From: a virus
Strand: one strand, 5' to 3'
IMG/VR virus record: IMGVR_UViG_3300028615_000012
Coordinates: 1 to 57,383 of that record
Length of the DNA: 57,383 nt
Part shown: positions 43,801-51,299 of the stretch, piece after piece
How the letters are laid out: each line of letters starts with the position of its first letter
How positions within the stretch are numbered: the stretch's first letter is position 1
The notes under the pieces: model-generated
Told to the model about the DNA's origin: nothing
Seen by the model: the letters and a program-made list of their open reading frames with translations, nothing else
Database searches by the model: none
Translations under genes and position numbers: made by a program

Positions 43801-45622
43801 TGCTACCGTCCTCGGTGAGCGTAAACAAGGTTCCGTAGCCCTGGGCCACTTGCTCGGCCTTGCTTCTGGCATTCAACACAGCGAGATAGGCCTGCAGCTG
43901 CAGCATGTCGCGCTCGGCATGATCGACAAAGGCCTGTCGCTGCAAATTGAACGGGTAGCCCGGCTCGCCAGGATCCATGTCTGGCTTCACGTCGATATAA
44001 AACTGACGCTTGATGATGTCTGACGATGGGTTGACTGGGTTCTCTGTAATGCCTAGCTCGAACTGTTTGAGGCCGTGCACAGACACCCGTGCATTTTCTC
44101 GCCAGACCGCTCGCTCATCTTTCGACATGTAAACGTCGACCGTGCCCCACTCGAAACGGACCTGTTGGATGACGTTGAACTCGTGGTGTCGGAAGTTTTT
44201 GCCGGACGGTGATTGACGGCCATTTTCTGTAACCTTGATGCGCGGATCGAGAATCTGTTTGTCGCTCGATTCCCAGACATCGAAGCCGCGAATGTCCGCT
44301 ATCGTTTTGACCTCACCGGTTCGGAAATCGGTGTACTCGTCGGGCATCGTCACCGTGACGGTAGTGCCGTTTGGCTCGTCGGTTTTCTCGCGACGCAGAA
44401 CGCGATCAGGCGGATACTTCGGATTCAGCGAATGACTTGGATCCTCCATGTTTTTCGCAAAATCCGCGCCTGTTGTCTCGAGCGTCGTTTTGACGCCATC
44501 GCGCACCGTGACGACTTTGAGCGCCTTGTTGCCGGCAAGGAAAAGCACCTTGGCGATACCGAAACCGCCAGAATTGATGTCACCCTCTTTGGCGGTGCCA
44601 GCAACACGCAGAAAGCCTGCGTTGATCATGTCGGGCGTCATGCCAACGCCGTTATCTCGGACTGTTACGCTGCGCTTGTCATCGCTGACGGTAATGTCGA
44701 TTTCGCCCTCGTCGACGGCACCCTTGCGGACATTGGTTCGCACCGCGTCGTAGGCGTTCTGGAACAGTTCCTTGATCGTGACCTTGTGGATTTTCTCCAT
44801 GTCACCGTAAAGCGCCGGGCCAAGCAGCTTGAGCACACGGCCGGCATCGGTTGAACCGCTCGCGCCCATGGCCTCGAGCTCGGCTTCGGCCTGCTGATCA
44901 TCAAGAAAATTGAGCTCCTCCTGTATTTTCTCGCGCTCGGTTCCCGGCTTTTTGCCGTCGTCGATCGGCCCCTGGAACAAACGATCTTTTACGCGCGCGT
45001 CCTCCCACCGCTGTTTATCCAGATCCTCCATGCGATTCTCTAGCTCGACCTTTTGCGCAACGAGAGGCTCGAGATCTCGCACAATTTCGATCGACCGGTC
45101 CATCATCCGGTGCCACGACTGGAATACCTCAAGCGGGGAATTGCCGTGAAGCAGATCGCCGCCCAGTTGATTGTTCCGGAACAGATCGGGATTGACGAAA
45201 AAGATCGCCGACAAACGATTCAGCAATTGCTGATCATTTTCTGGGTCAATGTTTTCCTGCGTTGGCGCTTCCTGCGGGCCGGTCCAGCTGACGACCATAT
45301 CTCGGATCCAGCGAATGCGGCTCCACTCGTCCTGCAGATCGCCAATGTCAGCGAGGACTACTTCATATTCAGCCTCGGCCTTGTCAAATGCCGCCTTGGC
45401 GTAGTCGCCGATAATCGCCCGCACATCAGGATTGCGAACTTGGAGCTCGCCCGACACCTTGGCTTTGCGCACGACGTCGAGCATGTCCATCTCGGCCGCC
45501 AGCTGGTATCGCTGCACGACCGCCTCATCAGACATACCCTCATCCAGCCACGACTGCAGGAGCGCGCGCTCATCCTTGTCGATCAGCTTTCCGAGTTTGC
45601 GAATGCAATCCTTGAGTGCCAT
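37859..45622 (-). CDS. giant polyvalent protein: GHKL ATPase, zincins, RadC/JAB
   Basis: 2587 residues from ATG 45622 (TAATG overlap). A GHKL/Hsp90-type ATPase is visible: N-box ELFQNAYD (285-292), G1 DNGVGM (323-328), G2 GGFGIA (352-357). A zincin HEIAH lies at 812-816, a RadC/JAB site HNHPSG at 1117-1122 with SQAD at 1127-1130, and a second zincin HETGH at 1344-1348. Long charged helices and a membrane-prone C-terminal half follow. Such polyvalent proteins are thought to be ejected with the DNA to counter host defences; here it is coded among virion genes, supporting that role by inference. Confidence 0.9.
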   Translation of the reverse strand: MALKDCIRKLGKLIDKDERALLQSWLDEGMSDEAVVQRYQLAAEMDMLDVVRKAKVSGELQVRNPDVRAIIGDYAKAAFDKAEAEYEVVLADIGDLQDEWSRIRWIRDMVVSWTGPQEAPTQENIDPENDQQLLNRLSAIFFVNPDLFRNNQLGGDLLHGNSPLEVFQSWHRMMDRSIEIVRDLEPLVAQKVELENRMEDLDKQRWEDARVKDRLFQGPIDDGKKPGTEREKIQEELNFLDDQQAEAELEAMGASGSTDAGRVLKLLGPALYGDMEKIHKVTIKELFQNAYDAVRTNVRKGAVDEGEIDITVSDDKRSVTVRDNGVGMTPDMINAGFLRVAGTAKEGDINSGGFGIAKVLFLAGNKALKVVTVRDGVKTTLETTGADFAKNMEDPSHSLNPKYPPDRVLRREKTDEPNGTTVTVTMPDEYTDFRTGEVKTIADIRGFDVWESSDKQILDPRIKVTENGRQSPSGKNFRHHEFNVIQQVRFEWGTVDVYMSKDERAVWRENARVSVHGLKQFELGITENPVNPSSDIIKRQFYIDVKPDMDPGEPGYPFNLQRQAFVDHAERDMLQLQAYLAVLNARSKAEQVAQGYGTLFTLTEDGSSGPELKLEPPERQRGGLVERLDEGSMLEVRDGVLVVDGIEQQRITPEEMRDLSGVDTSEYQVDQDLIPNKEPILHNQKKFKDDRQLLLSTHEEYAGSDLMDALYDKFGEERVHKYFYEIGRVFLDTRNLIAVKGDKNMFGGLDKIGAGVSVLGPMHYGVHTKVPGQMMFINPAADPRELRTRAETDGREVPANVTAASMLTTMIHEIAHYAEWSHDNDFIFALQNAMATAIQEPKVMAGLRKRLEDTLNANHEIYRWLADAQDIDSFNNLGNSLQDVGTEQRGTRGDITDPTQPEPRGAERPGAADEVQPGAAAATGISQRDRVAAGYREGGIVAPEGAVNPQAGQNSQLHKLLEDPRTVLEEPDRGIIVDESGNYIDTSTGLNPAEQDGDDMVREPVDSDMYGAAALSGKIRESESIANYKIRVKHEETKQFNIGIDKVETPEDAAHVLAPVRKNAQENFVALVLDEQQKPIAVIHHTKGTTDGAGVFPSVLAGAIHNTKGAKYVWFGHNHPSGKNEPSQADARITKKLQDTLAGTGVTIMGHVIVAAGGKAGRMAADGSDLGPIVPTKARRKKRVPVTERILVAAPSDAAPITGPESMRTMIRQAGRNPGVYLLDNRHRLIGHIALTTEQMENLRSSGGAAAFFQALDATNASAFAMVTPDLATEAVQNIVNFADDFRFLDHLYGDELKSRADQGTIPPKDGRYKQDERGYIDFDDLRRGYIRLTENADFSTFIHETGHLYLEVMRRVAAMEDAPQQIKDDWSKILNFLGVTDGSQITTEHHEKWARAFEKYTMEGKAPSLELQDSFNAFRRWLQAIYRKLTQMANVELTDEVRGVMDRMLASDEQIKLAEESHGFSALFLNAEEARMSQEEFTLYKRRLQAAHDDAVDRETRRLIKAMRRDQLAWWKEQRKAIQAEVEEEAYNTRVYVALAKLQKDQQPNGEPSPTAPFKIDKESLLELVAGDQSMLNRLPKPYIYSRDGGTDVQVAAQMFGYKDAMKMIEEMIKAPKMKAWIKAETDRRMLELYPDPLTDGTLADNAVRAVHDHKRAEILAAELRALRRMVREDRPAVRAAQQAERRQEREAIAANKAQLPSRKEVQMIRAAARQAIAAKEIRNIKPHQYLAAERKAGRMAFEAMRRRDYQAAYKHKMQQINALEMWRAANKAQRDAQAGQRYLSKFNRPTIQRKMGKAGVLEDIQAILEGVDLRRRSLTQVDMDKRLQSLRDDVEKGRFIVTPSTLARIFDDRVNWQDLTLEEFMGMRDLVKQIEHSAVASNKHYVNDQWVDFSEAEADVVESLFENNERIDLRPGGVRTGREQVSKSIDQGIRTWLRPSSIARVLDNAGFGALTRRIIAPMRRAYAEKLIPMLHKAQEDVSKIYQQHYSKAELGQLAKRNIRIESLDRTYSRSEILSVALNWGSQSNRAALLGGVDEGAPVFTQQAVDEMLAHLTAQDWGFVQGIWDYLDTYRDQIFEAEKRRRGVAPQKVEPLPFTIRTADGTEVTLAGGYYPLRYDSSYEAEAAPQDIQDEFNRVAFGSMVTANTRAGATYNRVRNHGKVVRLGLNNIDTHLREVIRDIAIGDETLYIKRLLDSREVRKAFKKTGNEHSLEALNLWLTDAAVGELPSENIWEASTAWIRTGFTKAKLGWNMAVMFLQFTGVFQTIAVIGATHYGRGLGKFMQNPRAAWKHVMETSKFLNARYEIGAWNKDVQDTRAHLESIFGTTPTASKVVMTRLAYTYFLPIAKAQQVVDITTWLGAYHKGLNELELSEADAVIYADTQVEASQTSGFFSDRSGFERGTSGLRKNRQSQWIRIWSTLLSYMLAKGNIAYEKTKSTNFRSPAQIAKYTADMFLLFTVEGMASALLYNRLPEEEDEPEEWAKWTAAVTADSMISGVPYARELLAAKYGGGNTPVGVFLNDSWRLIEQAGQGEADAAAVDAFLDVVGTATHTPTGQISKTYRAIFEDDDTALYEYLFGPSRDD

Positions 45623-45840
45623 TAGCGATCCTTCACATCGAGCCACGCCTTGATGACAAGGAGCAGGAGCTCGTCCTCGAGCATGATTCTACGCCACCGC
45701 GCCTCTGCGTCCTCGCTGGTGCCCGGCGGAAATGTCGGCTCCGGCGTGAACGGCGGCGGCGGAACGACGCCGGTCCTGCCGTAGTGCGATGACAGGTTGT
45801 GCGAGCTCGCGTAATGAGATCCTCCATAATGGCTGCTCAT
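45622..45840 (-). CDS. small SSHY-repeat protein
   Basis: 72 residues. The N-terminus repeats SHY/SSH units (MSSHYGGSHYASSHNLSSHYG), followed by a proline stretch and a helix (RRIMLEDELLLLVIKAWLDV). I have the impression that similar small SSHY proteins recur in podophage late regions, but their function is unknown. It overlaps both neighbours. Confidence 0.65.
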   Translation of the reverse strand: MSSHYGGSHYASSHNLSSHYGRTGVVPPPPFTPEPTFPPGTSEDAEARWRRIMLEDELLLLVIKAWLDVKDR

Positions 45841-46415
45841 GTGCCGTCCGTGCTCGAGATGTCACGGCCTCCGTTGGCCGAGTCATCGCCAACGATGCGA
45901 TCCTTGCTGTCCGCGGCATCCCTGATCGCGTAGCTGCCATCGCCGGCCTGATTGATCTTGCCGGCCGCATTGGCGCGTATCAGCCGGATCTGCTCGGCCA
46001 GCGTCTCGCCATTCTCCATGACGATGTTTTCCAGATCCGCCAGCGTGATCGAGCCCTCGATCAGGCCACCGGAGTTCTGCGACAGGATGCTGACCTGATT
46101 CGACGTGGCCTTGTCCAGGATGTTGTTGTTGGTCCCGGCCAGAGCGACCGCGTACTGGCCGTCCTCAAACGTGACGAAATACGGGTCGATGATCAGGAAG
46201 GCCTGCGCATAGGTGAAGCCGGAGATCGTATAGCTCGGGAAATTCTGCTGCGTGTCTGGCCACGGAATGCCGTCGACCGTCGCCTCGAGATCCTTGAGAT
46301 CCAGCCAGAACTGCGCCGTGTCCAGCTGCCGGACTTCCGGCGATACCTGAATGATCGGCATGTCAGCGCGCGGCACGAAGATCTCGCCGGTAATCCAGTT
46401 CACGCTGACGGCCAT
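45837..46415 (-). CDS. conserved tail-module protein
   Basis: 192 residues. Features WITGEIFVPRADMPIIQVSPEV, YAQAFLIIDPYFVTFEDGQYAVAL and a C-terminal SITLADLENIVMENGETL region. The pattern recurs in phage tail modules; precise role unknown. Joined to neighbours by ATGA and TAATG overlaps. Confidence 0.7.
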   Translation of the reverse strand: MAVSVNWITGEIFVPRADMPIIQVSPEVRQLDTAQFWLDLKDLEATVDGIPWPDTQQNFPSYTISGFTYAQAFLIIDPYFVTFEDGQYAVALAGTNNNILDKATSNQVSILSQNSGGLIEGSITLADLENIVMENGETLAEQIRLIRANAAGKINQAGDGSYAIRDAADSKDRIVGDDSANGGRDISSTDGT

Positions 46416-48079
46416 TACTCGTCACTCACCAAGGTTATCGTTGCGGACAGTCCGTTTGCGCCAATCGTGTCGTTGATCGGCGACGGCTTGTAGACCGGCG
46501 CGGCTGTGCCCTTGCGGACAAAGCCGGTCACGTCCTGCGGCGTGGCTCCCGTGTAGCTAGTTGATACCTGCCCGTTGACGTCCGTCGTGCCATAGGTGAT
46601 GACGTCGGTGCCTCCCGGCGTCGTCTCGAGGAACACACGGGCACCCTGAATCGGATTACCTAACGTGTCGACGACCGTGATCGTCACTGTCACGGTCTGG
46701 TTGATTGTGACCGTGCCGGTGTAGCCGGCTGCGCGCTCGTAGCTGAACGTGCCCGTGCCGTTGGTCACGTTGATCGTGACGTCGCCGTCCTGCAGGTTGT
46801 CAACGAGGAATACCGTGTTGCCGGTTGTGCCGTCGTTGGCCGTCTCGTAGCCATTGACTTCGTAGCCGTCAATGTTGAACGTCGTCAGCGCGGCCGTGTC
46901 CAGCGCGATCTCGATGGCGTGACCGGTGCCGTCGGAATTGAACGTCAGATTGTCCTGCGCCGATGGATCCGAGCCGCCATCCCAGAGGACCGCACCGAGC
47001 GCATCGTTGGAACCGTTGAACGTCAGCCGATTGCAGACCAGATCATCCAGGTACACCTGATCGCAGTTATTGAAAATGCAGTCGTTCGCGAAGCGACTGG
47101 TGCCGCCAGCCGGCGGGAACGTGATCGTGCCCAGATCCGTGAACGTAACCGCGGTGAGCTCGAGCGTGTTGATATTCGTATCAGAGCAGTCGAACTGCGC
47201 TCGGGTGCCCGTGTTGACGATGACGACATTGTCCAGCACAAAGCTGATCGTGTCGGTTGCATTGGCGACGACGCGGAACGGGAAATGCGTTGCACCGACC
47301 GCCCTGCCGCCAGCGTTGTCGCCGATCCAGAACCATTGCTCGTCCGCGGCCGAGAAATACGCATCGGCATTTGCTGCTGGCTCGCCCCATTCTGTCGGGC
47401 CGAAAAAGTAGTACAGCGCGCCGAGCGGATTAGCGACCAGCCCCCATCCGTTTGTGACGTCGTCGCCCTGCACATCTGCCATCGTTTCCGGTGTAACCGC
47501 TGTGCCGCCATTGATTCGCAGCGCGTAGCTGCCGTTGGCGTGATACGTCATCCGATCCAGACTGAGGTTTGCGACATTGCCCTGCGCCTTGGCGTTATGG
47601 AACGTGCCAAGACCAAACTGAGTGACCGCGGTCTGCGCAAGGTTTGCCTCGCTGCCGGCGTAGGTAGCGAAATTCGTACCGGGCGCCGCGACGATTTCGG
47701 AAACGTCCAGCTTGTAGACGTTGAAAAACGGACCGACTGGCATACCCTGCGCGTCCTGCCCGCCGACTGAGTAACCGATGCGATCGGTGCCATCGCCGAG
47801 AAGGATCTGCACACCGCGATTCGCGAACGTCTGCGGCAGCGCATCCTTGAGGATGATGTAGCAAGTCGAATCGCTGAGATCTATGTTGAACGTCGCGCCG
47901 GCGGAATCTTGCGTCGTGTAGAGCTCGTCGTCGTTGTTTGAGTGCTGCGCCTCGACGGCGGCCGCGCCCTCGTAGAACTGACCGGCCAGCGACACTGTGC
48001 CAAGTGCGCCACCCGATGTCGTAAACAACGTGGTGTCGTCCTCGCAGTCGTTGATTTCTGTGCGTAGATCGACGCTCAT
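46415..48079 (-). CDS. virion protein with C-terminal Ig-like domain
   Basis: 554 residues from ATG 48079 (ATGA overlap). Mostly beta-structured (repeats of TF.IDGYEVNGYE type), ending with TVTITVVDTLGNPIQGARVFLE and TDVNGQVSTSYTG, which fit a carboxypeptidase-regulatory or Ig-like fold used for carbohydrate or surface contact. Likely a tail or appendage protein. Confidence 0.75.
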   Translation of the reverse strand: MSVDLRTEINDCEDDTTLFTTSGGALGTVSLAGQFYEGAAAVEAQHSNNDDELYTTQDSAGATFNIDLSDSTCYIILKDALPQTFANRGVQILLGDGTDRIGYSVGGQDAQGMPVGPFFNVYKLDVSEIVAAPGTNFATYAGSEANLAQTAVTQFGLGTFHNAKAQGNVANLSLDRMTYHANGSYALRINGGTAVTPETMADVQGDDVTNGWGLVANPLGALYYFFGPTEWGEPAANADAYFSAADEQWFWIGDNAGGRAVGATHFPFRVVANATDTISFVLDNVVIVNTGTRAQFDCSDTNINTLELTAVTFTDLGTITFPPAGGTSRFANDCIFNNCDQVYLDDLVCNRLTFNGSNDALGAVLWDGGSDPSAQDNLTFNSDGTGHAIEIALDTAALTTFNIDGYEVNGYETANDGTTGNTVFLVDNLQDGDVTINVTNGTGTFSYERAAGYTGTVTINQTVTVTITVVDTLGNPIQGARVFLETTPGGTDVITYGTTDVNGQVSTSYTGATPQDVTGFVRKGTAAPVYKPSPINDTIGANGLSATITLVSDE

Positions 48080-48474
48080 TGCAAGCACCTGTGCAACACG
48101 AGCGGCAGACAGGCAGCCGCGAACATATCAGTCTCTTGTGGCGTGGGGATGCTGGCCGCCTGTGATGGCGGCGTGACCAGCCGATGCAGATTCTCGTGAT
48201 AGTTGCCAAAAATCACGGCCGGATTTTCAACCGGCCGGATCTCGTCAACGGTCTGGCGAGCACCGGGGATCAGAAATATCCTGCGGTGCTCGTCGATGTC
48301 GGCTATCGCATCATCAATCCTGTCGAATTCCTGATACGCGCCGCATCCTGGTACGTTTCCCACCATGCGCCAATCTCGTATTCGGTAGGCGCTGATCGTC
48401 TGTTTCCACATGCGCCATTCAACGAACAGCTGCTCATCAGTGAACCCAGGCTCCCAGACGCCAACGACAATCAC
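48076..48474 (-). CDS. SPOUT-like protein (tentative)
   Basis: 132 residues. PAVIFGNYHENLHRLV (86-100) followed by SIPTPQETDMFAAACLPLVLH (108-127) resembles the C-terminal knot of SPOUT RNA methyltransferases, where V.FG.E..GL...L precedes IP....SLN.A.A..... The usual conserved Gly and Asn are only partly kept. It sits between two virion genes. If true it would be a structural-module SPOUT relative, perhaps without activity. Confidence 0.45.
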   Translation of the reverse strand: MIVVGVWEPGFTDEQLFVEWRMWKQTISAYRIRDWRMVGNVPGCGAYQEFDRIDDAIADIDEHRRIFLIPGARQTVDEIRPVENPAVIFGNYHENLHRLVTPPSQAASIPTPQETDMFAAACLPLVLHRCLQ

Positions 48475-50876
48475 TCATCCGGCGTCCGAATCGTCGGCGT
48501 CGAGAACGGCCCGAACACGGCGCTCGATTTGAACGTCTTGATCGGATTCGGACTGCCGCCTCGCCGCACCGTGATGGCGACATCCTCGCCCGGTGCGATG
48601 TAAGTAGCCGTGTAGGACTCCTGCCCGCCAGATACATGCTCGGTGTCGATCAGCGCGCGCATGACGTTATTGCCGATTGCCGCATTGCTTGGCGCCGTGC
48701 CGACCAGCGTGAACGTGCCTGTCGTGTTGTCGAACGACGAATAGGGAACCAGATCGTAGTTGCCGTCCGAATCACGCTCGATGCGGATGTTGCCCGATGC
48801 CGGCGTGTTGTCCGGAATGTTGCCGGCACCGACCACCGCGCTCGTGCTGACGCCGGCCGTAAGCGCCACCGTCAGCTGCATCTCATTCAGCGTCGGCGCA
48901 GGATCCCCGTTGACGTCGGTCGTCGTGCCATCCCACGGGTACACCGTGACACGGTCGCCTGCGACAAGGTTTGTCACGGTGCCGGTCCGGTTGTCCGGTG
49001 GGCTGATCGTGACCTCGAGCAGGTTCGGGAAGCTGTCGCCGGCGATGGCGTCGGTCGGGTCGATCGCGATACCGAAATTCGTCTGGAAATTCGTGCCGGT
49101 AAACAGGCCGACGAATTGGTTGTTGATCGTGCGGGTGCTGACCGTGCCGTTGACGTCGATCGTGTTGTTCGACGTCTTGCCGAAAAGCGTCTGATTGTCG
49201 ACCGGTACGACGCCGGTAAGCTGCTGACCGTAGACATTGCCGGTCGTTCCCTGATCATCCAGCGCCATCAGGAGAATCTGGCCGCTGGCGGTGTTGTTGA
49301 CCACCGTGCCAGACGTTGCCGTCCACTCCGAAGCGCCGCGCAGCGTCGTAAGGCTTTCCGTGTTCTGGAATGTGCCAACGACGTCGGCCAGGATGATCGT
49401 TCCGACGCCAGCCGTGTCGTCGACGTAGATGACGCGACCGCGCGCGCCGGACGTGCCGCCCTCGACTACCTCACCCTCGGCCACCAGCGTACCGGTGCCG
49501 CCGGTGTACGGGATCTCGGTTCCGTAAGCCAGAACCTCCGGCTCGGTCAGGTTTGCCGATTCGTTGTCGTAGGCGAAGTTGCGATTGAAACCGGTGAATA
49601 GCTGCGCATTGCGGCCGAACAGTGTCTCGGACGTGCCGCGGCGCTGAATGTACTTGGTTCGCTCGTATGTCTGCAGCCCGCTTGCAGAGCCGAAGTCGAT
49701 CGACAAGCCGAACGGCGTGGCGCCAGATCCCTCGTTGTAATCGAGCGTCTGGTAACCCTCGGTGAGGACGATCGTGTTGTACGGAGCACCTGCGACCGTA
49801 CCCTCGGCCGTGTTGTTGTTGGCGTCGCCTGCAGAGAACAGTGCGAGCGATGTCTCGGCGGTGCCGATCGTCGTGAAGCCCTCGAAGTAACCCTCACCGT
49901 ACTCGAGCAGCTTGCCCTTGATGCGCTGACCGTCGATAGCCACACCGTTTTCGATCGTCTTGATCAGGATGCGAACCTTGCCGGATACCGAGTCTGGGAA
50001 GTAAGCGTTGTTCCAGTAGTCGGTGATAATCGCGTCCTCCTGAATCAGGATCGGGCGCGTCGAGCCGAGCGGCGTTGTGACCTGTACGCCAAGGCCGGAG
50101 TAGAGCTCGCGGGTGTTGCCTGAGCCCTGCTCGACCGAACCGCCGTACATGTGCTGCGCGACGGTGTCGTTGATGTTGATGGTGCCGAGCAGCCGGATAA
50201 TCTGATCGGTGGAACGATCCGACGCCGTGGCGTCGATCATCGACCAGTCATCGTCGCCGGCGATCGTCTCGTCATCGTTGAGATCCATCAGGAAGCGATG
50301 GAGCTCGAGCGGCGTGTAGCCGCGCGGATGTACCTCGCCATTGACCGTGCCGTCGCCAGCAATGTCGCCGGTGAATGTGTCGTCATTGACCGGCAGCCCG
50401 TTAACGTCGATGTCGGTAATGAACCGGACATCGAGCTCGCCGGTCGCGCCGGCATCGGCAACCACCGTAATGACCTCGGCCTGCTGGCCGCCGGAGAATG
50501 TGAGGATCTCGCCGACCACGACATTCGACGTCTGAGCGTCGAAAAAGAAACTGTGCGTTGCGCCGAGCGCAGGCCCGGTCCATGTGATCGCGCCAGAGGC
50601 AGCGACCGCCACGTCGTCACGCAGATACGCGGGATAGAGCAGTAGCGTACTGGCGTCGACGTCGGCCGTGACGCCGCCCTGGGTCAGCGTGTCGGCAGCG
50701 TCCGGTGGCGTTGAGCCGTCAATGATGGCGATGGCCAGCTTGCCGGCGGTGCCATCAGGTATGTCGGAAACGATAAAGCCCGAGTCGGCGCCGGCGTTCC
50801 ACGTTACGAATGCGCCCTCCTCGACGAATTCGCCACCCGCCTGATTGCTATACGTGACGTTGTAGTAGACGGTCAT
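48471..50876 (-). CDS. large beta-rich virion protein
   Basis: 801 residues with AAGGAGGG upstream of ATG 50876. Contains many beta-rich segments and a central region (HPRGYTPLELHRFLMDLNDDE) typical of podophage tail-associated proteins. Its length and position suggest an appendage or tail-sheath-like component. No enzymatic motif seen. Confidence 0.75.
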   Translation of the reverse strand: MTVYYNVTYSNQAGGEFVEEGAFVTWNAGADSGFIVSDIPDGTAGKLAIAIIDGSTPPDAADTLTQGGVTADVDASTLLLYPAYLRDDVAVAASGAITWTGPALGATHSFFFDAQTSNVVVGEILTFSGGQQAEVITVVADAGATGELDVRFITDIDVNGLPVNDDTFTGDIAGDGTVNGEVHPRGYTPLELHRFLMDLNDDETIAGDDDWSMIDATASDRSTDQIIRLLGTININDTVAQHMYGGSVEQGSGNTRELYSGLGVQVTTPLGSTRPILIQEDAIITDYWNNAYFPDSVSGKVRILIKTIENGVAIDGQRIKGKLLEYGEGYFEGFTTIGTAETSLALFSAGDANNNTAEGTVAGAPYNTIVLTEGYQTLDYNEGSGATPFGLSIDFGSASGLQTYERTKYIQRRGTSETLFGRNAQLFTGFNRNFAYDNESANLTEPEVLAYGTEIPYTGGTGTLVAEGEVVEGGTSGARGRVIYVDDTAGVGTIILADVVGTFQNTESLTTLRGASEWTATSGTVVNNTASGQILLMALDDQGTTGNVYGQQLTGVVPVDNQTLFGKTSNNTIDVNGTVSTRTINNQFVGLFTGTNFQTNFGIAIDPTDAIAGDSFPNLLEVTISPPDNRTGTVTNLVAGDRVTVYPWDGTTTDVNGDPAPTLNEMQLTVALTAGVSTSAVVGAGNIPDNTPASGNIRIERDSDGNYDLVPYSSFDNTTGTFTLVGTAPSNAAIGNNVMRALIDTEHVSGGQESYTATYIAPGEDVAITVRRGGSPNPIKTFKSSAVFGPFSTPTIRTPDE

Positions 50877-50888
50877 CGCTCACCCTCC

Positions 50889-51299
50889 TTAGTGAGTAGT
50901 CGGTCGCGCCGGTGTCGCCACAATCCGCTGTGCGAACCCTCGGCCATCGCGTTTTATTTCAAATTCGTAGGATCCCCCGTTGTCGTTCCGCTCCCGCTCC
51001 TCCTTCATTTCGGAGAGGATTTGGACGACCGGGGTCAGATCTATTTCAGAACCGGAAATTTTCCGGTTTTCGCCTTGCTTGCGGATCATGGCCTGCAGCG
51101 TGGCCAGAATCTCGAGATTGGTCTGGTTGCGAGCGATGTCAGCGCGAATGCGCTCCTCCTCATTGGCTGCCATCGTCTTGAGGACGTCGATCAGATCGCC
51201 CAGTTGCTCGACTTGCATCGGTTTTGCCGGAAATTCGACAGATGCGCCCTTTTTTTGCAGCCGGCGGATCTGCCCCAAAGACATAGTTTTTTCAGTCAC
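50889..51299 (-). CDS. small coiled-coil virion-region protein
   Basis: 136 residues from GTG 51299, which overlaps the previous stop (GTGA). Helical (MQVEQLGDLIDVLKTMAANEEERI, VVQILSEMKEERERND). The palindrome copy 3 lies inside the frame and encodes part of NRKISGSE. Function unknown. Confidence 0.65.
   Translation of the reverse strand: MTEKTMSLGQIRRLQKKGASVEFPAKPMQVEQLGDLIDVLKTMAANEEERIRADIARNQTNLEILATLQAMIRKQGENRKISGSEIDLTPVVQILSEMKEERERNDNGGSYEFEIKRDGRGFAQRIVATPARPTTH
51050..51068. promoter_or_regulatory. 19-bp palindrome, copy 3 (inside a gene)
   Basis: AACCGGAAATTTTCCGGTT, identical to the 19-bp version at 26616-26634, here within a coding sequence. Confidence 0.5.
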
